From Chalara sp. BL73 (Eukaryota > Ascomycota > Leotiomycetes > Helotiales), in NCBI GenBank assembly GCA_918026815.1, contig CAKJVC010000091.1, positions 151,071-215,070 of the forward strand: a DNA stretch of 64,000 nucleotides, given 5' to 3'. Of the stretch, positions 12,127-20,995 are shown one piece after another; within the stretch, counting starts at the first letter, position 1, and each line of letters starts with the position of its first letter. A program made the translations under genes and the position numbers. The notes beneath the pieces were generated by a model, which saw only the letters and a program-made list of their open reading frames with translations, ran no database searches and was not told where the DNA came from.

Positions 12127-13273
12127 TTATTTGGGCGACTTATACTCGTAGAATCCAGACCCGGACTTGACCCCTAGCTTTTTCTTACCAATCATAGTCT
12201 CAAGTATTTCTATTGTCCCCCGTGGAAGTCCTGGGCGAAGCTCACGATAATGATTCTCAATATCAAGCACGACATCTAAACCCACGACATCCATCTGCTC
12301 ACACGGGCCTTTGGGTGTTTTCAGAACATTTTTAAAAATAGCATCAATCTCTTGAGGGGTTGCAACGCCTTCCGACAAAGCAAGAAGAACTTCGCGCTTG
12401 ATGGCTGCCCATATTCTGCATCGTGTTAAAAAAAATAAGATGCCTCGGGAGGAAATCTTTGCTCGGGGATATTTACCTGTTGTATATATATCCCGTTGAA
12501 GATTGGCGTACTTCAAATGGCCGAAAGCCATGGTTCTTGCATTCGTCTAGTAATAGAGGAACAATCTCACTTCTTGTTGTACTCGAACCCATGACCTCGA
12601 TTGCTATGACAAAACATGTTAGGAGTGTACTCGTGACAAGTAGTTGATCAAATGCTTACCTGAAGTCTCTGGTGGCCAGTCTAGAAATCCATATTAGAAG
12701 ATATTCTGCATAACTCCTGCTCAAGAAAGTACTAACACGAGTGAAGGCTCACGCATCGCTCTGGATGTTTGAGTTCTAGACCAGCTATGATCTCCGAAAT
12801 GGTGTAGCTACTCGAATTAGAAGCAACTATCGTTTCTAATCCCGAGATGCTGTCGAGTTGCTCCACTAAATTTCTTTTCAGGGACAGAGACTCAGGAACA
12901 CACTGTATAGTCATTAGTTTTGGAATTTTGTACTTTGAAAATAAAGATATTCCGAATTCGCACCTCGATGACTAGCCAGGAGTTTGCTAGGCTTTGTGCG
13001 AGCTGACTAGATGAAAACGTCTGAATATCCCCCCATCCCTCAGCTGTCCTTGTGGCAATGCCCTCATGCCTGAATCGCTGAATTTTGTCGACCGCTACAT
13101 GAAGTCGGTTTTTATCTTGATCCACGAGGTGAACTGGCCGTCCTAGTCTCGACCACTGCGTCTGTCAATGCTAGTACAAGGATACATTCATTGGCGATGC
13201 TTACCATATATGCTAGCCGTGTCCCTTGAGTGCCAGCACCAATTAGCGTCACGCTCTTTATTGCTGGGCCCAT
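12127..13273 (-). CDS. 3-hydroxyacyl-CoA dehydrogenase, 6 exons
   Basis: Exons: 13273-13205, 13155-12964, 12902-12737, 12680-12660, 12603-12477 and 12415-12127, totalling 864 nt and 287 residues. All five introns are GT-AG and 49-67 bp. The joined protein starts MGPAIKSVTLIGAGTQG with the Rossmann dinucleotide motif at residues 11-17. It continues through WSRLGRPVHLVDQD, VIECVPESLSLKR, ASNSSSYTISEI, HSYWPPETS, GSSTTRSEIVP and GYIYNRIWAAIKRE, the usual order of NAD-binding and C-terminal domains. The family oxidises L-3-hydroxyacyl-CoA (often 3-hydroxybutyryl-CoA) with NAD; related fungal enzymes also oxidise hydroxy acids. Exon 4 is a 21-nt microexon. No peroxisomal C-terminus is seen (ends YKSPK). 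It is intact, and all joins preserve frame. Confidence 0.88.
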
Positions 13274-13694
13274 TGCTATAGTTTCATTTAAAAGTAATCA
13301 CTATGAACTTGAACGCAAGGTGTTGATAAAAAGTACTATCTATGCTGCATATCATTACTCTCACAAGTATTGACGCACCCGCTTGGATTTATACCTCTGC
13401 CAGCCGCTTAGTGACCGAGTCGCACACATTAGTGGTAGTGATGGAAACTCAGGCATGGAGCTCGGCAATCTGGTAAACCAAAGCCTGGTAGCCTTCTGGT
13501 CAACCCCTTGTCGATAGCTCGGCCTCTACTAACGGAGGTAGTTAGCCCCACACGCTTGTCAACGGGACTGGCAAATGATGATTATGTAATAGTTTATATC
13601 TTTCACGCGACTATATCTAGATCTGGCTACCTGTTACAAAGTTGTGTCTTAGGACACTACAGCTTATGTAAGTTGCCATATGCCAGCCAACGTA
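13274..13694. promoter_or_regulatory. Presumed promoter of the dehydrogenase gene
   Basis: A 421-bp non-coding stretch between the dehydrogenase start and the 419-bp MITE. The small plus frame at 13508-13699 runs into the MITE and is not credible. No specific site is identified. Confidence 0.35.
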
Positions 13695-14113
13695 CCTGAT
13701 AGGCAAGTGGTACAGATAAGTAAGTGAAACAAGGCGGTTTTACCGCAAAAAATACATTTTTTTCAAAACGTGTTATTTCAACTACTATTTTATTAATGCT
13801 CTTAAAACTTAATACATAATATTTCAAGTATATAAACAAACAATATTTCAAATTTTGAAAGTTTAAGTATTATAAGTATATAGATATAAGATTTTACGCT
13901 AAAATAACCTTTGTAATTTCAGTTTCTAAATAACTATTAATTGTATTGGTTTCAAACTTCACTAACGTATAAAAATTACAGTTAAATCGTTATATACAAA
14001 GTTTTATAAAGTTAAATAAAATAGTAGTTGAAATAACACGTTTTGAGAAAGCGCGTTTTTTGCGGTAAAACCGCCTTGTTTCACTTACTTATCTGTACCA
14101 CTTGCTTATCAGG
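13695..14113. mobile_element. 419-bp MITE with ~100-bp terminal inverted repeats, TA target site
   Basis: The left end reads CCTGATAGGCAAGTGGTACA and the right end is its near-perfect complement. The inverted arms continue for roughly 100 bp, including GTGAAACAAGGCGGTTTTAC in both. TA dinucleotides flank both ends (13693-13694 and 14114-14115), as for Tc1/mariner-type insertion. The centre is AT-rich with no transposase, so it is non-autonomous. It sits between the dehydrogenase promoter and the regulator relic. Confidence 0.85.
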
Positions 14114-14284
14114 TACGTTAATCCAATTCTGTACAATCCAGTAATCAAGGGTTTCTCTAGAATGTCTTAAATCTGATACCTCAAGAACGAGAGCCCTGAG
14201 AAAATACTAAAAGGACTAGACGTTTATTTATATGGGAAACTCCTATGGAATTTATTTATATCAACCCTTAGAGAATGAAGCATT

Positions 14285-15040
14285 TTACGTGTCCTCACTC
14301 ACACCGAAGGTAAGGAAATCATTTAAATTAACGTGTTCCTCCAACTTGCTGCCATAGACCGAATAAATGCTTTCATCCATTTTGCTGAAAGTACGTTTGA
14401 GAGCCTCCGTCGAAGGACTATTAGTGTCTGTGGAATGAACGTCAGAATCTGTCGAAGAGCAAACGAAATCTAAACTCTCCAGATTGATTTCTTGATCCGG
14501 TCGGACGTTGACAATGTCAATATTCATTGCTTCGCTGTCTTGCAGGTATGTCTGGACTGTCGCTCTTCCGTAATTTAATGGTGGAGTCGAAGCCGCTCCT
14601 CTCAATTCCTTGTGTACCCGCTGGAGATTGTCCTCACTGAGGATATTTTCTTCGTCACCACAGGTCTTCTGGTCTCTGAATGTGACATCAATTTGATTGT
14701 GTCGGACCGCGGCATCGAGGAACTGTATGGAATAACTTGCACTTGCATAAATGCAATTCAAATTTTCCAATACCTGTATGCATCTCCAGAATCCGCTTTT
14801 GCCGTCTGGCGTGTCTCGTTGTTCCCGCATTTCATGTCTAATAAATGATGAATCAGTAGAAGAAATGTCACAGCAGTTGTTGGGAGATATTTTTCTAGAC
14901 CACGGGAACGTAGATTTTGAGATATTCGAGTAATCTCTCCGGTTGCTTCCCGGAACTTTCGTCGAGAATGTTCTACGAGTTCGAACTCCGTGGTTGGTTT
15001 CATCAGGGCTTGTTCGTGTAAAGCTCAGTGAAGGAACTAG
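14285..15040 (-). pseudogene. C-terminal relic of a fungal transcription factor, FarA/CTF1-like
   Basis: Reading minus from about 15030, one frame gives ALMKPTTEFELVEHSRRKF, then SRGLEKYLPTTAVTFLLL and HHLLDMKCGN. After a shift near 14795 another frame continues CIQVLENLNCIYASASYS and QFLDAAVRH and runs to a stop at 14285. The series LPTTAVT, HLLDMK, IYASA resembles the C-terminal part of Zn2Cys6 regulators of the FarA/CTF1 type, which are known to activate fatty-acid catabolic genes; that family match is from memory. The zinc cluster and middle homology region are missing, with stops upstream and then AT-rich DNA and a solo LTR. The single-base frame slip lies in a run of A. It is most likely dead. 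A sequencing slip could explain the frameshift but not the missing N-terminus. Confidence 0.65.
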
Positions 15041-15218
15041 TATGGCGATATTTAGTGATATTGAGTCTCGAGTCATATGAGATCGACTTTTTGATACTAC
15101 GCTACTGAATTTATGTACTTGTGCTACTAGTATAATATTTATTTTTTATTTTTATTTCTATATACTTTTACGTTTTTCAACTTTTGGATTTATTAGTCTT
15201 TTTTTTTTTTAAAGTTAC

Positions 15219-15390
15219 TGTCACGACACGCGCTGTGGATCTACAGATACAAAGGGCAACGGTGGTATCATACGAGAATCTATAGCTGAGGAAGGAAAAG
15301 GAGCTCGAGAAGAGCAAGCTATATATACACGAGGGAGCCCTAGCGGCTCGGTAGTAGGTCACGTCCCCGACCAGGGTCGGTACCGTGACA
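15219..15390. repeat. Solo LTR (172 bp) with 5-bp target duplication GTTAC
   Basis: Begins TGTCACG and ends CGTGACA, flanked by GTTAC at 15214-15218 and 15391-15395. A TATATATA-containing promoter-like segment lies inside. The same family occurs at 54881-55054 next to a gypsy relic. The internal region has been lost, presumably by LTR-LTR recombination. Confidence 0.9.
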
Positions 15391-15395
15391 GTTAC

Positions 15396-16090
15396 TACCG
15401 GAAAAAAGTTAAATATTTGATTCTTTTGACAAATTCTAGCTTAATTAAAAAACAGAATTTTTTAGTTTGCAACTAAAAAGCTAGAAAAAAAGCTTTAACT
15501 GCTAAAATTATTAAAAATAAGTAAAAAGCAACTGGTTTTTAGCTAAAATCTATAGTAAAACTACCTATAAGCTTTTTACTTTTAAAAAATAGTAATATAG
15601 CTAAAAAGACTTTTATATATATTTCACAAGCTTTACAAAGCCTAATTAAAAGTTTTACAGTCAATTTATTCCAACTTGTATAGTTTACACTTAAAAAATC
15701 GACTGAAATAAAAACTTAAACAGCTAAGTTTCAAAAGCTTTAAAACTAAAGTTATTTAACACAAAAGCTTTTATTTCGGAAAATTATAAAAAAGTTTGAA
15801 ATGCAAAAAAGTGTTTTAGCAAATTATAAGCTTAGAATCTACTTTTTAAAAGTTCAATTAAAAAAAGCTAAGTTTAAAAAACAGAAAAAAACTAAAACTA
15901 GCTTAAATTCCAAGTTTGCAAATATTAAAGCTATTTACAAAACGCAAATAGCAATTAACGGAGCTAAAATAAAAAAATAAAAATAGAAAAAATAGCTAGT
16001 TTATCTGATTCTACTTTAGATTGTATTGAAATTGAGTAGTTATTTAATTATAATTATTTAAGTGTGGGTAGTAGTCTGAAAATCGCTTAA
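15396..16090 (+). mobile_element. RIP-degraded transposon fragment
   Basis: AT-rich block between the solo LTR and the VNTR. In one plus frame a charged helical stretch can be followed (SKFANIKAIYKTQIAING near 15912-15960), similar in style to the C-terminal tail of fungal pogo-type transposases, followed by stops. The ends are not defined, so family assignment is weak. Confidence 0.35.
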
Positions 16091-16096
16091 TTTTAG

Positions 16097-16218
16097 GTGG
16101 TTCTGATGAGGGGGTGGTTCTGATGAGGGGGTGGTTCTGATGAGGGGGTGGTTCTGATGAGGGGGTGGTTCTGATGAGGGGGTGGTTCTGATGAGGGGGT
16201 GGTTCTGATGGGGGTGCA
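16097..16218. repeat. VNTR, seven copies of a 17-bp unit
   Basis: The unit GGTTCTGATGAGGGGGT repeats head to tail with starts at 16099, 16116, 16133, 16150, 16167, 16184 and 16201. Copies are essentially identical, with only the last one altered at its end. The array lies about 260 bp upstream of the iron-type dehydrogenase start and may be polymorphic. Confidence 0.95.
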
Positions 16219-16480
16219 CGGACTTAATGATCGAAGTTCAAACTCGATTAGCGGTGCTGGCGACATTTGGGGCCAATTGCGGCCAACGAAACCAACCGAG
16301 AACTAAGCTACGATTTGCATTCATTAAACTTAACTAAGACGGCGACTTGATGTTACCAGGTTTACATAATTAATAATACATCCCAACCAAAACCAAAACG
16401 ATACTCCACAAGTCATACTTAACACTGTGCTACAGAAGGTTTAGATTTCCAGATAGTTTAGTGGCCGAAGCGTCCACAAT
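16219..16480 (+). promoter_or_regulatory. Promoter region of the iron-type dehydrogenase
   Basis: A 262-bp normal-composition segment between the VNTR and the start codon. It holds a CCAAT-type box (GGGGCCAATTGCGGCCAAC near 16270). No other site is assigned. Confidence 0.35.
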
Positions 16481-17608
16481 ATGACGGAAGCACAGAGACA
16501 GCCGCTCAGTGGTGTATGGAAACCAATGCAATTACAGCAACTATGCTACGGCCCCGATTCTGTTTCGAAGCACCTCCTCTCAGTGTTGCCAATACCTAGC
16601 TCGAAGGTTTTCATCATTACCGGCTCCTCCTTAGCAAATACGACGCAGCTCATCCAACAGGTCGAGCGACTACTAGAAAACAAGCACCGGGGAACGTTTT
16701 CGAAGATCGAACAGCATGCTCCCATCACACAGATAGATGAGGCGACCGATGCGGTAATGAGTGATCCCTCCATCGATACCATTATCAGTATCGGAGGCGG
16801 AAGCCCGATTGACTCTTGTAAAGTAATCTCCTATAGATCATATCGAAGGTCAGGGAAGTTCCTTTTCCATATCACTATTCCAACAACGCTTAGTGCAGCA
16901 GAGTGCACCTTTCTAGCCGGGTATACAAACAAGGATGGATCGAAGGCGCTTATCTCTGACCCAGGATGCGCTCCCAATGTCATCATCTACGACTCAAAGT
17001 TCGCACGCGAAACACCACCAAAGCTATGGCTGTCAACTGGCATACGGGCTCTTGATCACGCCGTCGAGCTACTCTATCAACCCTACACGACAGAGGTACC
17101 CACAAGGCAAAATTCACTCAACGCCCTTAGCGATCTTTTCAAGTACCTACCAAAATATAAGGCAGATACAAAGAGTGACGACACCATTACGCGTCTCCAG
17201 CTTGCAGGTTTCAGCTCGCTCAGTTCAATTGGGACGAATTTCAAAGGTGGCCTTGGACTTAGCCATACCCTTGGCTATGCCATAGGAACCCCTTACTCGA
17301 TTCCGCACGGAATAACGTCTTGCATGACATTAGCTCCAGTAGTGTTACTCAAGGCCCAGAGCCCCGTGGATGCAGAACAATTAGCCCGCGCGTTACCATT
17401 TATTGGGCAAAGCAGGACCGGGGATGATAAAGCAGATGCGATAGAGTTAAGTAAGGCCATTGAGCGGCTTGTTGAAGAGTTAGGCTTGAAAACAAGGCTA
17501 AAGGACTACGGCGTGTATGAAAGTCAGACGACAAAGATAGTTGAAACGGTGGTGAAAGATGGACCACTGTATAATGACGTCCTCGATCTTGTAAGAGGCA
17601 TTTTCTAA
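16481..17608 (+). CDS. Iron-type alcohol dehydrogenase / maleylacetate reductase family
   Basis: Intron-less gene of 375 residues, the usual length of the family. The N-terminal nucleotide-binding half carries ISIGGGSPIDS (about 103-112) and TIPTTLSAAE (132-141). The metal-binding half carries LDHAVE (191-196), LGLSHTLGYAIG (258-269) and PYSIPHG (271-277), which supply the Asp/His ligands. The family reduces maleylacetate to 3-oxoadipate at the end of hydroxyquinol-type aromatic catabolism, or oxidises hydroxy acids such as 4-hydroxybutyrate. GGGSPID and the TIPTT-SAAE spacing fit the maleylacetate reductase side. No targeting signal is seen. It is transcribed opposite to the other cluster genes. 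The reading frame is clean, so it is probably functional. The exact substrate is not decidable from sequence. Confidence 0.85.
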   Translation: MTEAQRQPLSGVWKPMQLQQLCYGPDSVSKHLLSVLPIPSSKVFIITGSSLANTTQLIQQVERLLENKHRGTFSKIEQHAPITQIDEATDAVMSDPSIDTIISIGGGSPIDSCKVISYRSYRRSGKFLFHITIPTTLSAAECTFLAGYTNKDGSKALISDPGCAPNVIIYDSKFARETPPKLWLSTGIRALDHAVELLYQPYTTEVPTRQNSLNALSDLFKYLPKYKADTKSDDTITRLQLAGFSSLSSIGTNFKGGLGLSHTLGYAIGTPYSIPHGITSCMTLAPVVLLKAQSPVDAEQLARALPFIGQSRTGDDKADAIELSKAIERLVEELGLKTRLKDYGVYESQTTKIVETVVKDGPLYNDVLDLVRGIF

Positions 17609-18540
17609 ATCTTAATAGTCTCTGAAATATCAGAACATGAACCCTTATTTACAGTCGAGTCTCTAAAACCGCTACAATACATGGAAGGCTTCATTGCAGT
17701 ATTACGTATATCTCTATCATAATTTATGACGACCCGTGGGAGGTTTATGGCATGCCACAAAAACTGAGGACCAGTATATGCAAATTGAGGAACGACGATA
17801 GAAAAGTACACAGCCAAAGCAGGTCCATATCCCAAAATCACCTAACGGCGTATGTTAGCATCCCATGGTCAGCAGAGACATCGGCAAGTGAAGACAGATT
17901 CATATCACCATGCTGTATGGATCATCTTAGGCAGAGTCATTAGACACTTCACCTCACCTCTCAGTAATTGATCCGCCGGCTTCTAACTGCTACCCTCAAA
18001 ATCACGCCATCACCGGATCAAGACATTGTAGAATTCAAAGCGGCATGGCAGGTAAATATGGTGCCAACACTAAGTGCACAAAGCAAGATATTGAACTCCA
18101 AATCCAAAGTTCTCCAGTAATCTTGCAATCACGTCGAGAGCGTCGTAGTGTGATCAAGAAGGTGGCGTTTTGCGATTCATAACAGATTGCATAGAATATT
18201 TACTAAAGCAGTGTATGGAATTTCTACACGCCGAGCAAAGAAAATTGTCGTCGTTGTAAAGCTCCACCACGAGCATCACAGTCATGCAACAGTTGCACTC
18301 AACACGGTAAAGGGTCAGAGTCACCCCGAACGAGAAATCACATCAGTCAATACTCCAAGGGGTCATTTATCCGAATGTCGGGATTGCGGATCGCAACGTA
18401 CATTTCTTTATTTTGCAATGTGTTTTTGTTCAGTAACTTTGCCTTGCCGTTCAAAATGCTTATCCGCGTTGTATCCAATAGATAGCCAGAGACGGTATTT
18501 GACTTCAGGTAAACTGATAGTAATTGGCTGTGTCGGGTGT
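17609..18540. other. Intergenic region, possible gene fragments
   Basis: Normal composition. On the minus strand a 78-codon frame at 17605-17841 is hydrophobic at its start (GYGPALAVYFSIVVPQFAY) and follows an acceptor-like CTAAC...TTAG. It could be the last exon of a membrane protein, but I cannot connect an upstream exon. The plus frame at 18187-18564 (125 codons) has no recognisable features. Neither is called as a gene. Confidence 0.3.
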
Positions 18541-20763
18541 CTCTGCGAGGGCCATGGACGTTAACTTCAACCCTCCTTCCATAGGCATCAGAGTATCCAG
18601 AAAAGCCTCCATGTGACTGCTTTCAAGTCCACTCATCATTGAATCACATAGAGGCTGAGGTATGTGTCATTGATAGCCTTAATGTCGACAAGGCCGGTAA
18701 TGCAAGGGAAATATTTGACGTGAGGCAAGAAAGTTCAATTTAGGGAAAGGTAAGAACGATGCAATCATTACACATTAACAAACACGAAGACGTCCTCGTG
18801 TCCGCAGCCGATTTCCGGATATTCAACATCAATATCCCTGCCCCAGGAATAATGCGCTTGAGAACATGCAAGCAGGAATTTGTGAAACGCGTATCCTTTG
18901 GCAGGTAAGGTCATATAAGTTATCTCACCAAGGTGTTCTGCTTCAGATGCAATAACGTAAGTCGTGGCGTAACGCGGCAAGTGGCGTAACGCGGCACTTT
19001 TTACGGCACCACCATACAATTATATAAACTACTCAACATCAACTATAATACAGTCCTCAATTTCACTCTCTGATTTATTTCTAGCTTTTTCCTCAATATC
19101 TTTCTTATTTTCAGCTTTGTATAAACGACCTTTGCTTTTGGTTTTTACTTTTTTCTTTGCTCGATTTTTTGTGTTTAATTCAGCTTTTATTACTGCTTTG
19201 TGTAATTCTGGCGTAGAAATATAAAATTAACTTTTCAAAACGACTCTTTTTTTTTTTGTACGAGTCGCACGCTTTTTTATGATTAATCGAAAGTTATTTG
19301 CATCGTGTTAGTAAGCAATACTTTTTGCGCGAAGTTGTTTTGTTTTAAATGCTAATTTTCGGATATACTTTCGAACAAAAGTTAATAAAATCGTACAACG
19401 CTTAATTGTTGATAAAAGAAACTCGTTTGCTTTCTGAAAGCTTTACGCATTTAAAAACGAGCTATTTACAAATACTTGATTAAAAGCATCGTACGTTAAT
19501 AGTTGAATTAAAGTTTCCGCTTCGAAAGTAACTTTTTTTTTCGATTGTACGAAATGCTTTTTTTAGGTTGAATAAAAATAGCTTTGCTTTACGCTATAAA
19601 GAATCAATATGTTAAGTATTAAATATTTCTGATCGAGCTTAAACATATGCTTTTATTTATTTATGCTTTTGTATTCGTGCGAACTAAGCCTGGTTCAAAG
19701 AAAAAAGCCCTGCTGTTAGTCGTTTTTTCAGTAGGCTAAAAATCGCAACGTCGAGTAGTTAAAACAAGTGTGAAATATAAAGTAAAAGTATAAAAAAAAA
19801 GAATTTTGTTAAAAATGCAGTAAGCTATAAAGTTTTTACTGATATGTAAGTCGTAGCTATTACAAATAAAAAGCCGATATTAACTATTGACTTTTGCACG
19901 AGATGCTAGTTCAAAAACACGTTTTAACTACTTTAATTCGTGTAAATCGCTTGTTCGGCCTTTTTTATTAGCTGAGAAATACCAGTTGTTAAGTACTTCG
20001 TGTAAAATTCAGCTTTGAAATACATTTTTGCTATTGAATATTACGAGTAGCGAAATACTCGTTTTATTACTACAAATGCATTTTATAACTGAAACTTACT
20101 TTTAACAGCTAGAATGTGTTTAATACTTCGTACGAAAGTTTAAATCAGTAATTACTCGAGTTGATTTTATTGTGCTAATCGAAAATCTAAACTTATTTAT
20201 GTTATATATGTTCTTTTGCAAAGTTTTTTTTTTTGTACTAGTTGATTATACGCGTCGAACTAAGCTTTAAAAACTAGATTAGTAGCACTATTTATTTGTA
20301 CGGACTTAATACGACGTCCAATTATAACTTTAAAGTATTTATAACGTTGTACGAATTGTAGAACTTAGTCTTGGCTAAAACTAAATCGTAGAAAAAGTTC
20401 GATAAAAGAAAAGTTGTGTCGTTTAAATTAAATACGCGTTTCGTACTTAAAAAGTACTTTTTTTTTTGCGTACGAAAGCTTCTGTTGTTGCTAGCGTGCT
20501 TGAAACCGCGACAAACTTTTATTAGCGCAACGCGTCACAGAACTTTTTGGAAGCTGTAAAGCGATTTCTGTTTGCTTTGCAGATTTATACTTGCTAAATC
20601 GTAGATCTAATACAGCTTGATCTATTTTAATATCACGATTTCTAGTCAATAGGTTCTTTCGACGCGTCATGGTTAGTTGTATGGGTAATTGTGTGGTGCC
20701 GTAAAAAGTGCCATGTTACGCCACCCGCCGCGTTACGCCACGACTTACGTTGCCAGCAAGCCC
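18541..20763 (-). pseudogene. Unidentified minus-strand reading frame split by a Fot1-type insertion
   Basis: On the minus strand an ATG at about 20763 opens MGLLAT, runs into the transposon, and resumes beyond it as TYVIASEAEHLGEITYMTLP to about 18768 (ending near CGHEDVFVFVN). Removing the transposon and one TA copy keeps the frame open. A further open stretch, ESSHMEAFLDTLMPMEGG followed by ANYYQFT and a stop, lies near 18650-18530 and could be a later exon. I do not recognise the protein. The gene model is tentative; the insertion point itself is clear. Confidence 0.35.
18960..20745 (-). mobile_element. Fot1/pogo-type transposon (1786 bp), RIP-inactivated
   Basis: The terminal inverted repeats begin AGTCGTGGCGTAACGCGGC and match for roughly 55 bp at both ends. 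TA flanks lie at 18958-18959 and 20746-20747. An ACGT-type target is also possible because the flanks are palindromic. The length fits Fot1-like elements. On the minus strand a transposase starts at 20670 with MTRRKNLLTRNRD and DQAVLDLRFSKYKSAKQTE, a pogo/CENP-B type helix-turn-helix. Stops follow after about 65 codons and the rest is AT-rich. Non-autonomous today. Confidence 0.9.
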
Positions 20764-20995
20764 ATAGCAGGGTTCGTGCGCCATTTTTAGCAACATAAAT
20801 CAAGCGTTGAAATAACGTTATTGTCAGACAATGTGTTTCTTGAATTTTATCTTAGACTACAGAAAATGGAACTCGTGCCAAAAGAGCTGCAAACTGTAGT
20901 GCCGATTCAGCAATGGGAAAGACAAACGATGCCCGAAATCCACGACTCAAATTACCAACTCTAAAACGTTCAAAGGCTATCTGTATTTGAGCAAC

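Noticed and set aside
17605..17841. Possible last exon of a membrane transporter (GYGPALAVYFSIVVPQFAY)
   Set aside because: Hydrophobic and preceded by an acceptor-like site, but upstream minus sequence has no matching exon or domain that I could identify.
18187..18564. 125-codon plus frame
   Set aside because: No domain, and a minus-strand reading over part of the same DNA looks at least as gene-like.
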